From Spirosoma aerolatum (GTDB lineage: Bacteria > Bacteroidota > Bacteroidia > Cytophagales > Spirosomataceae), in assembly GCF_002056795.1 (NCBI RefSeq), contig NZ_CP020104.1:7635501-7699500 (forward strand): DNA of 64,000 nt. Direction: 5' to 3'. A program made the position numbers and the translations under genes. The notes beneath the pieces were generated by a model that was not told where the DNA came from, did no database searches, and was given only the letters and a program-made list of their open reading frames with translations. Every line of letters starts with the position of its first letter. The first letter of the stretch is position 1. This document shows positions 52,010 to 61,626 of the stretch, in pieces.

Positions 52010-52080
52010 GTATCGGGTGTTCACTGTATTTTTGTAGGACGGTCTTCGGTTTATGCCGAATCTGACAACTACCTGAAAGA

Positions 52081-53151
52081 ATGGCAAATCGGTATTTTTT
52101 GAAAGTAAAAGACGTCGTTCGCGAAACGCCGGACGCCGTGACAATAAGTTTCTGGCACCCCATCAACGAAGAAGTTCGCTATCAGCCTGGTCAGTTTCTG
52201 ACGTTTCTGCTCAACATTAATGGAGAAAAAATACGTCGGTCCTACTCTATGTCGTCGTCTCCCCATATGGACGTATCGCTATCAGTATCGGTCAAGCGTG
52301 TACCCGGTGGGACCGCTTCCAATTACCTCTGCGATCGGACCAAACCCGGCGATATTCTGGAAACACTAGAGCCCATGGGCACCTTTGTGCCGAAGCTAGA
52401 CCCGCAAAACCGGCGGACAATCGTGCTGATTGGTGCTGGTAGCGGTATAACGCCTTTGTTTTCAATGGCTAAGTCGGCGCTGCATGTGGAGCCTAATAGT
52501 CGTGTATGGTTGATTTATGGCAACCGGAACCAGTCGTCTATTATTTATAAATCGCATCTGGATGCGATGGAGCAGGCCTATGGCCGTTCGCGCTTTCAGG
52601 TGACCCATGTACTTAGTCAGCCAACCGATGGCTGGACTGGAGCGGAGGGCCGATTGAACCAGCATTCAATCAGTAAACTGCTGGAACAGCTACCAACCGC
52701 CGAGCGTCAGAATGCCAGCTACTACCTGTGTGGACCCGATGGCATGATGGCTGAAGCCCGTTCTGCGCTAGCCTTGCTGGGTGTATCAACTGAACATGTG
52801 CATAAAGAAAGTTTCGCGCATGCGCCTGTTACGGCTGGTGATGTAGTGGAAGAACCTATGACAGCCGCCGATACGGGAACGCCCGAAGTAACGGTGTTAT
52901 ACGAAGGCAGCGAGTACAAATTTACGGTAGCTCCGCATCAGACTATTCTCGAAGCCGCCCTGGATCTGGATATCGATTTACCGTACTCCTGTCAGGCAGG
53001 AATGTGTACAGCCTGTATGGGACGCTGTATTTCAGGCAAGGTAAAGCTGGATGAAGAAGATGGATTGTCTGAGTCAGAGTTGAAAGCGGGGTATATACTT
53101 ACCTGCGTAGCTCACCCCGTTGGCCCGAATGTGGTGATCGAAATTGAGTAA
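52081..53151 (+). CDS. PaaE-like ferredoxin:NADPH oxidoreductase with 2Fe-2S domain
   Basis: 356 residues. The FAD domain (RRSYSMSSSP at 57-66) and NAD-binding domain (VLIGAGSGITPLF and YLCGPDGMM) precede a C-terminal plant-type 2Fe-2S domain with Cys304, Cys309, Cys312 and Cys342. This FAD-NAD-ferredoxin order is that of PaaE and related reductases that deliver electrons to oxygenases. No oxygenase component is next to it; the aromatic locus 19 kb away has only the flavin-dependent PobA. Its partner therefore lies elsewhere. Single gene with its own terminator. Confidence 0.9.
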   Translation: MANRYFLKVKDVVRETPDAVTISFWHPINEEVRYQPGQFLTFLLNINGEKIRRSYSMSSSPHMDVSLSVSVKRVPGGTASNYLCDRTKPGDILETLEPMGTFVPKLDPQNRRTIVLIGAGSGITPLFSMAKSALHVEPNSRVWLIYGNRNQSSIIYKSHLDAMEQAYGRSRFQVTHVLSQPTDGWTGAEGRLNQHSISKLLEQLPTAERQNASYYLCGPDGMMAEARSALALLGVSTEHVHKESFAHAPVTAGDVVEEPMTAADTGTPEVTVLYEGSEYKFTVAPHQTILEAALDLDIDLPYSCQAGMCTACMGRCISGKVKLDEEDGLSESELKAGYILTCVAHPVGPNVVIEIE

Positions 53152-53171
53152 TTAATTATCTGAAACTATGG

Positions 53172-53213
53172 AAGCCGTACACTGGGGTTTGTAATGCCTT
53201 CAGTGTACGGCTT
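53172..53213 (+). terminator. Terminator of the reductase gene
   Basis: The perfect 13-bp stem aagccgtacactg/cagtgtacggctt (53172-53184 and 53201-53213) ends in a short T-run (cttttat) and lies 20 bp after the stop. Confidence 0.8.
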
Positions 53214-53243
53214 TTATGATTTCACTCTTGCTGAATTATCACA

Positions 53244-55736
53244 CTAGTCATTGACACTGACAGTTGCTTTGCCAGTTACTGATTGCACCGCTGTAGTAAC
53301 GGATGGACGAGCATTTGCACTCGCCACCGGTGTCATATTGAACGTAAGAGAAGCTATTTTTGCCATCGGCGCCTTACCGGGTTTGGCAACCAGACCTCCT
53401 ACAGACACAGCATGTTCGTTATTAAGTACAGGTGTTAGACTGGATTGATCTTCGGGCTTTGGAGCCGTTGGTGGTTTGGGGTTTGATCGGGGTGTTGCTG
53501 GTAGTGCAGGTGCTGCTGGCCCTAGAACGTTAGGTACTACATGTACATCGGGTACAACGGCGGGGGCTACGGCTGCTTTCCCCCGAATTGAGGGACGAGG
53601 AGCAACTGCTGGCACTGCCGGAGCCGCTGGGCCAGGTACGTATCGCAAGCGCGTTTTCGCTGGACGATCTGCACGGGGAGCATAGCGAATTTTTGGCCGA
53701 GCGCTTCGCAGGTCATACTCTAACTCGTACTTGACGTCATCTGAAAAATTGAAGTTTCCATCAACTTTTACATCCATATCTATATTCGATAAATGCTCAC
53801 CGTATTTGTTCATTTCTTCTGATAAGCGTTCTAGCCGCTCGTTTAGTTGCTGACTTTCACGCTCTAATTTTTGCAGGGGTTTTCGGGCTTCCTGCATTTT
53901 AGACTGAGCCGCTTCGAGTTGCTGGTTAATTTCTTCGATACGCTCTTCCTGTTTTTTGATTTCAGGTTCCAGGGCTGCTACCTGTTTCTCAACTTCGTCT
54001 AGTGTTGCCTTCTGTTTCCCATCCTGATACATTACCTGACGTTGTTTTTCGATCAGGGCCATGCGTTGCTGCATCAGCTTCTGTTTACGCCACTCCAGCA
54101 TTTGCTGGTTACGTTCAGACTCCTCAACGGGGAACTGCATTTTTTCTATCTGAAGTTGTAACGCCTGAATGTGCTGTGTCTGCTGTTGCATAAGCTGACC
54201 GAGGCTATCCATTTTCCGCTGCTGCAAAGCACGGAGCCGGTCAAGCGAATCATTAGGGACAAGCCCGGATAAGGAGGCCAATGTAGTTTGAATAAGTCCA
54301 TCGCGGCTGAGGCTCGATAAGGCTTTGTCCGGTTCGTTCAGCATATCGGGCAAATTACTGGCTCCGTCCACCGAAATGTTTGACAGGTCGATATGCGATA
54401 GTCCCTCAGACAAGGATGCCATGCCACTCTCGAACGCGTGGTTTTTCTCAATGATCGTCAGGAGTATATCTCGGTCTGGTTGCGGAACGTTGTCGAGCGA
54501 TAACTGCCCGGACATTACGCCATCGAGCTGATGCTGTAACCGCATAACCCGCTCGCCCGACAGTCGTCGCCCTTTCCAGACTACGTAGCTAATATGGCTA
54601 TCGTCGGCCATGCCGTATTCTGAATGGCTATCCACTTTATGCTTGCGGGTTGTCTTTAAAGGGTGAGGTTGGGTAGCTTGATGTTTAGGCTTATCCTGCT
54701 TCTGAACGGCATAGACCGATATACTCATCAACAAAATCGTTACGAACGTTAGGCCCGCCAGGCTACTGTTCGATATGAAAGGCTTGGTTGGTACGCCCAA
54801 CACTCGGCGAACCCGATGCAGTAATTGCTGTCGTTTTGAAGCAAACGCCATCGCCAGTGGAGGAGCCTGCATCTGCTGCGTTAGCCGTAACTCCTCAATA
54901 CGGGCAAGGGCCTGGGCCAATATTCGTCCATCGCCACCACAAACCTGAACAGCCAGATCATCGCAGCAATGTTCGCGCTCTTCCCGAACGCGTGCCGAAA
55001 GCCACCACAGCGCCGGATGAAAGAAATACAGCACCTCAACGACGGACTGCAACAGATTCACCGCATAATCGTATCGTTTGACGTGGGCTAATTCATGAGC
55101 CAAAACGGCTTCAATTTCCCGGATCGATAGATTGGCTGCCAAACCGATAGGGAGTAGCAAAACAGGCTTAATGACGCCAACCACCATCGGAACGGCAATG
55201 CGAGCCGATTCGCGTACCTGGATCAGCCCCCGGATGCCCAGCGCTGAACGAAGCCGATCGGTCATTTGCGCCCAGCCTTTCGTAGCTGGTTGTAGGGCTG
55301 TTTGGCTTAGCCGTTGTAAGTAAAGCCAGCCACCGGCCAGCCGTAAGCCGAATAAGCCTACCCCGATCAGATAAATCAGCACAAACTGGCTCAGGTGAAC
55401 GTCCAGAAACTGCTGCAATTGCTGATACCAGGGGACCGTTTGCGCTACCGTTTGCCAGCGTACCGGATACAGAATGGCTTTATGCCCATAGGCAGGTAAG
55501 GCTGGAATAACTAAGGCAGGTTTATAGCACCAGAAAAAGGTACTAATTGATGCCAGCACCTGCAAAGACAAGGTAGCTACACCTACCTGATAGCGTAAGG
55601 CACTGGACCGCTTGCGCAGCAAATGCAGCACAATAGCCATGGGCAGTACCAACGCGAAACCCTGCCAGATGGCGTGAATCAGTGTCCAGCCCAACGCATC
55701 GACTACCGGATTCGATAAGAAATGGAAAGCGTTCAT
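53244..55736 (-). CDS. M56/BlaR1-type membrane metalloprotease with coiled-coil extension
   Basis: 830 residues from the ATG at 55734-55736; the frame to 55769 is less likely. The N-terminal membrane part and zinc motif HELAH at 214-218 (LAHELAHVKRYDY) are of the BlaR1/MecR1 M56 family. After the last membrane helix (about 315-335) no penicillin-binding domain follows. Instead there is a long charged coiled coil (about 470-640, with KLMQQRMALIEKQ-like heptads) and a Pro/Ala-rich tail. The gene is downstream of the BlaI-type repressor and likely cleaves or triggers loss of it. The signal is unknown. Confidence 0.87.
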   Translation of the reverse strand: MNAFHFLSNPVVDALGWTLIHAIWQGFALVLPMAIVLHLLRKRSSALRYQVGVATLSLQVLASISTFFWCYKPALVIPALPAYGHKAILYPVRWQTVAQTVPWYQQLQQFLDVHLSQFVLIYLIGVGLFGLRLAGGWLYLQRLSQTALQPATKGWAQMTDRLRSALGIRGLIQVRESARIAVPMVVGVIKPVLLLPIGLAANLSIREIEAVLAHELAHVKRYDYAVNLLQSVVEVLYFFHPALWWLSARVREEREHCCDDLAVQVCGGDGRILAQALARIEELRLTQQMQAPPLAMAFASKRQQLLHRVRRVLGVPTKPFISNSSLAGLTFVTILLMSISVYAVQKQDKPKHQATQPHPLKTTRKHKVDSHSEYGMADDSHISYVVWKGRRLSGERVMRLQHQLDGVMSGQLSLDNVPQPDRDILLTIIEKNHAFESGMASLSEGLSHIDLSNISVDGASNLPDMLNEPDKALSSLSRDGLIQTTLASLSGLVPNDSLDRLRALQQRKMDSLGQLMQQQTQHIQALQLQIEKMQFPVEESERNQQMLEWRKQKLMQQRMALIEKQRQVMYQDGKQKATLDEVEKQVAALEPEIKKQEERIEEINQQLEAAQSKMQEARKPLQKLERESQQLNERLERLSEEMNKYGEHLSNIDMDVKVDGNFNFSDDVKYELEYDLRSARPKIRYAPRADRPAKTRLRYVPGPAAPAVPAVAPRPSIRGKAAVAPAVVPDVHVVPNVLGPAAPALPATPRSNPKPPTAPKPEDQSSLTPVLNNEHAVSVGGLVAKPGKAPMAKIASLTFNMTPVASANARPSVTTAVQSVTGKATVSVND

Positions 55737-55808
55737 GAGTATAGGAATTCTTTGTTTGCGGAAAATCAATTTATCACATCCTTAATCGACAAAATCTGTC
55801 CAATCAGC

Positions 55809-56183
55809 TCAATCCAGTAAATCCCGGTTCAGATTGTTCAGCAGGGCTTTGATTTCGTCCAGTTCCTCACGGGAGGCTTTGTGCTGACCCAGCACCTGCA
55901 TGACCAGTTTTGAAGCCGAACCCCGAAAGGCCGTTTCTACAAAACGGTCGACCAGGTTACGCTGTGTATCTTCTTCGGTGACAACGGCCGCATAGGTATG
56001 CGAGCGTCCATCTTCTTCGCGCGAGAGCAGACCTTTTTCATACATTATTTGCATCAGCTTAAGGGCCGTTGTATACCCAATTTCACGGTGCTGGCTTAAG
56101 TTATCATGTACCTGTCGAACGGTGCTGGGACCATTGGCCCAAAGCACGTGCAGGATTTCAAGTTCGGCATCGGTTGGCTTCAT
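55809..56183 (-). CDS. BlaI/MecI/CopY-family repressor
   Basis: 124 residues. The winged-helix begins PTDAELEILHVLWANGPSTVRQV and continues YTTALKLMQIMYEKGLL, with a C-terminal dimerisation part. Such repressors bind operators of dyad symmetry and are inactivated when the M56 partner proteolyses them. The M56 gene follows on the same strand 72 bp downstream. Twin palindromes directly upstream of its start are the likely operator, so autoregulation is expected. Confidence 0.93.
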   Translation of the reverse strand: MKPTDAELEILHVLWANGPSTVRQVHDNLSQHREIGYTTALKLMQIMYEKGLLSREEDGRSHTYAAVVTEEDTQRNLVDRFVETAFRGSASKLVMQVLGQHKASREELDEIKALLNNLNRDLLD

Positions 56184-56190
56184 AATTGAT

Positions 56191-56232
56191 CTACGAAAGA
56201 TTTCGTAGCAATTATATACGAAGTTTTTCGTA
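56191..56232 (-). promoter_or_regulatory. Twin palindromic operators of the BlaI-type repressor
   Basis: Two sites of the form tacgaa-N4-ttcgta lie at 56192-56207 (within ctacgaaagatttcgtag) and 56217-56232, with centres 25 bp apart. The nearest is 9 bp upstream of the ATG. The pair is placed to block the repressor's own promoter. Confidence 0.72.
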
Positions 56233-56316
56233 GATGCAAATGTGTGAACAAAAAAGTTTTAGAATCACTTAATTGTAGGGTGGCTTACCAGCCGCTATAT
56301 TGCCATTTATAGATCT

Positions 56317-58083
56317 ATGCACGAGCTAAAGGCTTTTCCAGCCGAGTTACTGATGACTGCCAACGAAACCCTGACCATTCCAGCCCGACCTGCTCGCCCA
56401 TTTATCGGCGAAGCCCTGACGTTGAAAAGCTGGGACGATGTAAAACCACTGTATGACAACCTGATGGAGCGGTCCATCCAGAACGCTGATGAGCTGCGTC
56501 AATGGCTGATCGATCGAAGCGAGCTGGAATCGTATTTGTCGGAAGATTTTGCCTGGCGCTATATCCGCATGACCTGCGATACGGCTAATGAAGAACTGGT
56601 CAACAACCTAAACTTTTTCATTGCCGAGATTCAGCCGCCAATGACCGCTGTGGGTAATGAGCTTGATCTGAAAGCCGTGAACAGCCCTTACCTGAGCCAG
56701 TTGACCGACGAAGGCTACGACGTGATGGTGCGGGGAATGAAAAAAGCCATCGAAATTTTCCGGGAAGAAAATATTCCGCTTCAAACCGAACTTCAGACCG
56801 AAGAACGGAGGTATGGCGCTATCGTCGGTGCCATGACCGTTACCATCGACGGGCAGGAGGTCACTTTACCCAAAGCCAGCGATCTGCTGCAATCCACTGA
56901 CCGGGCGGTGCGGGAAGAGGCCTGGCGGAAAATATGGGAGCGTCGTTACCAGGACCATGAAGCACTCGATCAACTCTTCGACCGTTTACGGACGCTGCGG
57001 CATCAGGTGGCGGTGAATGCAGGCTTTGCCAACTTTCGCGATTATGCGTTCGCTGCGCTGGGTCGGTTTGACTATACTCCGCAGGATTGCGTTAATTTTC
57101 ATGAGTCGGTAGCCGAAGCGGTTGTGCCCCTGCTTAATGAGCTGGCAAAAGAGCGCAAACAGAAGCTTGGCGTTGACCCACTCCGTCCGTGGGACGCGAA
57201 AGTCGATGTGGAAGGTCGCGCTCCGCTAAAACCATTTGCAACGGGCGATGAGCTACTGGAAAAAGCCATTGCCTGTTTCGATCGTCTGGATAAGGAATTG
57301 GGTGATGACCTGCGGATTATGCGAGCGATGGGCCATCTGGACCTGGAATCGCGGAAAGGGAAAGCGCCGGGTGGCTATAACTACCCACTCGAAGAAATTG
57401 GCGTACCCTTTATATTTATGAATGCCACCTCCAGTCTGCGCGATCTGGTAACAATGGTACACGAAGGTGGCCACGCCGTTCACTCATTTCTGACTCGTGA
57501 TTTACCACTAAAAGCCTTCCGAAATCCGCCGATGGAAGTGGCCGAGCTGGCGTCGATGAGCATGGAATTGCTGTCGATGGACCATTGGGACGTATTTTTT
57601 GACAATCCGGAAGAGCTTCGCCGGGCTAAACTTCAGCATCTTGAGTCAATTATCGAAACGTTGCCCTGGGTAGCCACCATCGATAAATTCCAGCACTGGG
57701 TGTATGAACATCCAACGCATACAGATGCCGACCGTCGGGAAAACTGGCTTCGCATCTATGACCAGTTTGCGGATTCAATAACCAACTGGGACGGATTTGC
57801 CTATTATAAGGAATATATCTGGCAACGGCAACTTCATTTATACGAAGTGCCATTTTATTATATTGAATATGGTATTGCGCAGTTAGGAGCCATTGGCGTC
57901 TGGCGGAATTACCGTCGCGATCCAAAACTAGGGTTGGATGGGTATAAACAGGCTCTAAGTTTAGGGTATAAGCGACCCATTCGGGAAATTTACGAGGCAG
58001 CCCACGTACCGTTCGATTTTTCTCAGGCGCACATCCAGGAATTGATGAATTTTGTGTGGGAAGAGATCAAAACGTTAAGTTAA
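56317..58083 (+). CDS. M3-family oligoendopeptidase (PepF-like)
   Basis: 588 residues. The zinc-binding HEGGH is at 382-386 (VHEGGHAVHSF) and the downstream Glu ligand lies in PMEVAELASMSMEL. The protein is mainly helical and starts without a signal, so it is cytoplasmic, where it trims short peptides. The length of about 590 is usual for the PepF branch. It is transcribed divergently from the BlaI-type repressor gene; the shared 133-bp spacer contains the operators, so some cross-regulation is possible. Confidence 0.92.
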   Translation: MHELKAFPAELLMTANETLTIPARPARPFIGEALTLKSWDDVKPLYDNLMERSIQNADELRQWLIDRSELESYLSEDFAWRYIRMTCDTANEELVNNLNFFIAEIQPPMTAVGNELDLKAVNSPYLSQLTDEGYDVMVRGMKKAIEIFREENIPLQTELQTEERRYGAIVGAMTVTIDGQEVTLPKASDLLQSTDRAVREEAWRKIWERRYQDHEALDQLFDRLRTLRHQVAVNAGFANFRDYAFAALGRFDYTPQDCVNFHESVAEAVVPLLNELAKERKQKLGVDPLRPWDAKVDVEGRAPLKPFATGDELLEKAIACFDRLDKELGDDLRIMRAMGHLDLESRKGKAPGGYNYPLEEIGVPFIFMNATSSLRDLVTMVHEGGHAVHSFLTRDLPLKAFRNPPMEVAELASMSMELLSMDHWDVFFDNPEELRRAKLQHLESIIETLPWVATIDKFQHWVYEHPTHTDADRRENWLRIYDQFADSITNWDGFAYYKEYIWQRQLHLYEVPFYYIEYGIAQLGAIGVWRNYRRDPKLGLDGYKQALSLGYKRPIREIYEAAHVPFDFSQAHIQELMNFVWEEIKTLS

Positions 58084-58152
58084 CAACCCTCTGGAAACGG
58101 TCAATAGGATGGTGAGTTGCCCATTTGTGAAAAAACTAACAACAGATGGTTA

Positions 58153-58181
58153 TTGACAAACGACTCTTTTTCCTATTTTTG
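58153..58181 (+). promoter_or_regulatory. Promoter of the small lipoprotein at 58208
   Basis: TTG at 58153-58155 (in attgac) and TATTTTTG at 58174-58181 are 18 bp apart. Both match the Bacteroidota sigma-ABfr consensus (-33 TTG, -7 TAnnTTTG). The start codon is 27 bp downstream. Confidence 0.7.
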
Positions 58182-58207
58182 CCGAATCAATTCGTAATCA
58201 AGTAGCT

Positions 58208-58486
58208 ATGAAACGCGTACTCAATATAGGTTTGTTAGGTGTGTTGGTGTTGTCGCTGGCCTCATGCGATTATCAGAAATATAACTCCGTACGCCAAACA
58301 GACTATCGTGCTGGGGATGTCAGCTCAACCTACCGGGCAGGCGATCCAGAAGTGTATGGCCTTGGTAAAGATTCGCCGGCCGTTCAGACCCGATACAAAT
58401 ATGCTCCGAATGCCGCTTTGGATGCAAAAGCTGACGAGATTCGGAAAAAATTATACGGGCCGGGCAATACGACTCAAAGTTTATAA
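58208..58486 (+). CDS. Small lipoprotein of unknown function
   Basis: 92 residues. The signal MKRVLNIGLLGVLVLSLASC carries the lipobox LASC with Cys20. The mature 73 residues are Tyr-rich and polar (CDYQKYNSVRQTDYRAGDVSS, cut here), with a near-duplicated YRAGD at 38-42 and 47-51. A clear promoter and a strong terminator make it a well-defined single-gene unit, a sign it is genuinely expressed. No family is recognised. Confidence 0.72.
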   Translation: MKRVLNIGLLGVLVLSLASCDYQKYNSVRQTDYRAGDVSSTYRAGDPEVYGLGKDSPAVQTRYKYAPNAALDAKADEIRKKLYGPGNTTQSL

Positions 58487-58506
58487 GGACTGCTGAATAG
58501 ACATAG

Positions 58507-58552
58507 AAAAGCGATGAATTGGCCAATCACTTGCCGGTTCATCGCTTTTTTT
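58507..58552 (+). terminator. Intrinsic terminator after the small lipoprotein
   Basis: A 12-bp perfect stem (aaaagcgatgaa/ttcatcgctttt at 58507-58518 and 58538-58549), extended inward by two G-T pairs and ggc/gcc, is followed by a T-run to 58552. Confidence 0.9.
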
Positions 58553-58708
58553 GTTCTTAGTAACAGACTATTATACCTTGCGCGTTTTATTCAACGGACG
58601 TACCAAACGCACAGTAAGTGTAAATTTTTGTGTTACTTTGTTGAGTCAAACAACTTGAGAAAAAAGAATTATTTGGTGAGATAAGCCGCTCTACGCATAA
58701 ATAACCTT

Positions 58709-59782
58709 ATGAAAATTGCACTAGTTACAGGTTCGGCAGGGTTGATCGGTAGTGAAGCCGTTGCCTTCTTTGCCGATAAATTTGATCTGGTCGTTGGGAT
58801 CGATAACAACATGCGCCAGTACTTCTTTGGTGCTGATGGCTCCACCGAATGGAATCGAAACCGGCTGGCCGACACCTATTCAAACTACCAGCATCGCACA
58901 GCCGATATTCGTGAAGTTCCCCAACTCGAAGTAATCTTCCAAGAATTCGGGACCGATATTAAATTAGTTCTCCATACAGCCGCCCAACCCAGCCACGACT
59001 GGGCCGCTCGGGAGCCATTTACCGATTTTGGCGTCAATGCCGTTGGTACGCTCAATATGCTGGAGATGACCCGGCTTCACTGCCCCGAAGCTGTCTTCAT
59101 TTTTACCTCGACTAATAAGGTATATGGAGACAACCCCAACTTCCTACCGTTGATCGAGACCGAAACCCGCTGGGAAATCGATCAGAATCATCCCTACTTC
59201 GAAAATGGGATTGACGAATACATGAGTCTAGACCACACTAAACACTCTATTTTCGGAGCCTCGAAAGTAGCTGCTGATGTGATGGTACAAGAGTATGGTC
59301 GCTATTTCGGCATGAACACGGGCGTATTTCGGGGAGGTTGCCTGACGGGGCCTAACCATTCGGGCGCTCAGTTGCACGGTTTCCTGTCGTACCTGATGAA
59401 ATGTGCCATTACGGGCAATCAGTACACCATCTTCGGTTACAAAGGCAAACAGGTTCGGGACAACATTCATAGCTGGGATTTGGTGAACATGTTCTGGCAT
59501 TTCTATCAGAACCCACGTCCGGGTGAGGTATATAATGCCGGTGGTGGTCGTTATGCCAACTGCTCGATGCTGGAAGCCATTGCTTTATGCGAAGAGATTT
59601 CGGGCAACAAGATGAACTACCAGTATTCGGAAACGAACCGGAGTGGTGACCACATCTGGTATATTTCGGACCTGAGTAAGTTCAAGCAACACTATCCCGA
59701 CTGGAACTGGACATACGATCTGAAAGAGACGATGATTCAGATTCACGACAGCATGGCGGCCCGATTAATGAGCCATAAATAA
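58709..59782 (+). CDS. CDP-paratose 2-epimerase-like NAD-dependent sugar epimerase
   Basis: 357 residues, an extended short-chain dehydrogenase. The NAD fingerprint is TGSAGLIGS at 7-15. STNKVYGD in place of the usual SSAAVYG, followed by a Tyr region, and [16 protein letters not shown] carrying the Lys are marks of the CDP-paratose/tyvelose epimerase branch. It probably epimerises a nucleotide-activated deoxysugar in the cytoplasm. It opens the run of glycan genes at the right of the window, with an inverted repeat after its stop. Confidence 0.85.
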   Translation: MKIALVTGSAGLIGSEAVAFFADKFDLVVGIDNNMRQYFFGADGSTEWNRNRLADTYSNYQHRTADIREVPQLEVIFQEFGTDIKLVLHTAAQPSHDWAAREPFTDFGVNAVGTLNMLEMTRLHCPEAVFIFTSTNKVYGDNPNFLPLIETETRWEIDQNHPYFENGIDEYMSLDHTKHSIFGASKVAADVMVQEYGRYFGMNTGVFRGGCLTGPNHSGAQLHGFLSYLMKCAITGNQYTIFGYKGKQVRDNIHSWDLVNMFWHFYQNPRPGEVYNAGGGRYANCSMLEAIALCEEISGNKMNYQYSETNRSGDHIWYISDLSKFKQHYPDWNWTYDLKETMIQIHDSMAARLMSHK

Positions 59783-59785
59783 AGT

Positions 59786-59862
59786 GTCATTTGATAGTCA
59801 TTGGCTGTCATTTATTGAGGTGTTGGCTAACAATCAATGACAACCAATGACTACTAATTGAC
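59786..59862. repeat. Inverted repeat of the gtcattggctgtcattt family
   Basis: 32-nt arms at 59786-59817 and 59831-59862 pair with a few mismatches and start 3 bp after the epimerase stop. The arms are themselves built of tcatt-type units like those at 42783 and 50202. Confidence 0.8.
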
Positions 59863-59915
59863 GACGCATGTCACTTGTCTGCTTGCATCTATAAAGCGAT
59901 TGATTTTAATCGGTA

Positions 59916-61565
59916 ATGAGTTTTTTAAAATCTCCTCTACTCTGGGAAACGGGAGGCTGGCTTGCTTTTCTGATTGTTGCGGCTCTGTTGATAAGAGGTA
60001 ATTTTCGTTCTCAACTGTCTCGTAACCAGCAACTCAGCTTGCTGGTTGCCCTTCTGGGACTCCTATTTTTTAAGCGGCTCCCTATTCTGTTTATAAATTG
60101 GGAACTGAACCCCGACGAAAGTCAGCTACTGTCGCAGGCTCTCACGCTTAAACACCATCCTGTTTACTGGAAATACATTGATGGGGCTACAATGGGGCCG
60201 CTCAGCTCCTATTATGTAGCCCTGCCCGGTTATGTGGGTGTGCCACTAAACTACATCGTCTTACGCTGGCTGGCGTTTACGTGTATGGTGGTGAGTGTAG
60301 CCAGTGGCTACTTGACCATCGAAAATTTCTTTAGTGCCCGTGCTGCCCGGCTAGCCTTGTTTCCTCTTGTAGCTTTTCTGGCCTTTACGACCAATATGGA
60401 TTTTCTGCATGCGACCAACGAACAATTGTCGCTGGCACTTATTGGCCTGTCAATCTGGCAATATTCCCGTTTGTGGCATCGGCAGGCTTTTGATTCTACG
60501 ACAGGTTTATTTTTGCTGGGCTTTCTGAGTAGCTTGGTTCCCTTTGCCAAATTGCAGGGTACACCAACAGCCCTTGCGGTGGTGCTGGCGGCTTTTCTTA
60601 GCCTTTTTAGCCAGTATTCAACCTTACCCCCTTCAAAGTTCTGGCGGGCCGTAATTAGTTTGGTAGGCGGAGGACTTGTCTTTCCGCTGTTAGTCGTAGT
60701 GCTTACGCTTAGCTTTGGTGTTTTTTCGGATTTCCTTCAGTTTTACATAGCGGGCAATTTTGCCTACGGAGCCGAAGCGTCGTTCTGGGATTTCCTGCTC
60801 TTGTTTCCAGCGTTTATTGCCCATACCACCGATTTCCTGGTATTTCTGTTGCCCACGTTTGCCGTGATACTTGGATGGCTGGTAATCAGGCCCCGTCACG
60901 GCGAAAATAATGCAAGCTTGCTGCTATTTGGTCTTGGTCTGGTCGCTGCCAGCGGCTATGCAATCATCAAACCGGGCAATGCCTTCACACATTACCTGCT
61001 GTATCTGACATTTCCGGTTTGCCTGGTCAATGCGTGGTTTATTGATAAGCTCCGAACGTCTTTACAGACCATTTTATGGGTTGCATTTGTGGTGCTCTCC
61101 ATTGGGATAAGTGCGTTTTTACAGGCAGACAAACCCGCTAGCGACCCACTAACCATTTATAAAAAGACACCATTCGATTTTCGGTTTTTTCGGCGGTCTC
61201 CAACGGCACAGGAAGCCCTTAAACTGGCGAAACCGGGTGAAGATCTGGTCGTTTGGGGATGGGCACCTATGTATAACGTGCAGACCCAGATGCCGCAGGG
61301 CGTTTGCGATAACCATGTGATTCGCTGTGTGATGGGATCGAACCAGCCTGTGCATCGAGCACGGTATATACGGAATATGGAAGCGTCGCATGCTCCTGTA
61401 TTCATTGACGCAGTTGGGCCGAATTCCATCTGGTTGAATGATCGGGCCAGATTTGGCTATGAAACGTTCCCTGAATTAAAGCAGTACATAGACCAGCATT
61501 ATCGACTGGTTGCCGAAGTAGAACATAACCGTGTTTTTGTTCGGAAGGATCGGTACAAATGGTAA
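59916..61565 (+). CDS. GT39/ArnT-like membrane glycosyltransferase or dolichyl-type mannosyltransferase
   Basis: 549 residues with an estimated ten to twelve membrane helices over about residues 5-420. A large periplasmic loop near the start holds NWELNPDESQLLSQA, which places an acidic DE in the position of the catalytic loop 1 acids of the ArnT/PMT (GT-C) fold. The C-terminal soluble part (from about 425) is typical. It would transfer a sugar from a polyprenyl carrier to a glycan or lipid at the periplasmic face. The exact donor and acceptor are unknown. Its place in a glycan locus supports the call. Confidence 0.75.
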   Translation: MSFLKSPLLWETGGWLAFLIVAALLIRGNFRSQLSRNQQLSLLVALLGLLFFKRLPILFINWELNPDESQLLSQALTLKHHPVYWKYIDGATMGPLSSYYVALPGYVGVPLNYIVLRWLAFTCMVVSVASGYLTIENFFSARAARLALFPLVAFLAFTTNMDFLHATNEQLSLALIGLSIWQYSRLWHRQAFDSTTGLFLLGFLSSLVPFAKLQGTPTALAVVLAAFLSLFSQYSTLPPSKFWRAVISLVGGGLVFPLLVVVLTLSFGVFSDFLQFYIAGNFAYGAEASFWDFLLLFPAFIAHTTDFLVFLLPTFAVILGWLVIRPRHGENNASLLLFGLGLVAASGYAIIKPGNAFTHYLLYLTFPVCLVNAWFIDKLRTSLQTILWVAFVVLSIGISAFLQADKPASDPLTIYKKTPFDFRFFRRSPTAQEALKLAKPGEDLVVWGWAPMYNVQTQMPQGVCDNHVIRCVMGSNQPVHRARYIRNMEASHAPVFIDAVGPNSIWLNDRARFGYETFPELKQYIDQHYRLVAEVEHNRVFVRKDRYKW

Positions 61566-61626
61566 CAGATTAATTGTTTAACTGGAAGGTTTTTATAACC
61601 CTTCATGCTTGTAATTAGTAAACTAT

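Noticed and set aside
52081..53151. Part of a phenylacetate degradation (paa) cluster
   Set aside because: The reductase is PaaE-like but no paaA-D, paaG, paaK or related gene is adjacent, and it has its own terminator.
53244..55736. Beta-lactam sensor (true BlaR1)
   Set aside because: No penicillin-binding domain with SxxK, SxN and KTG motifs follows the protease part, and no beta-lactamase is near.
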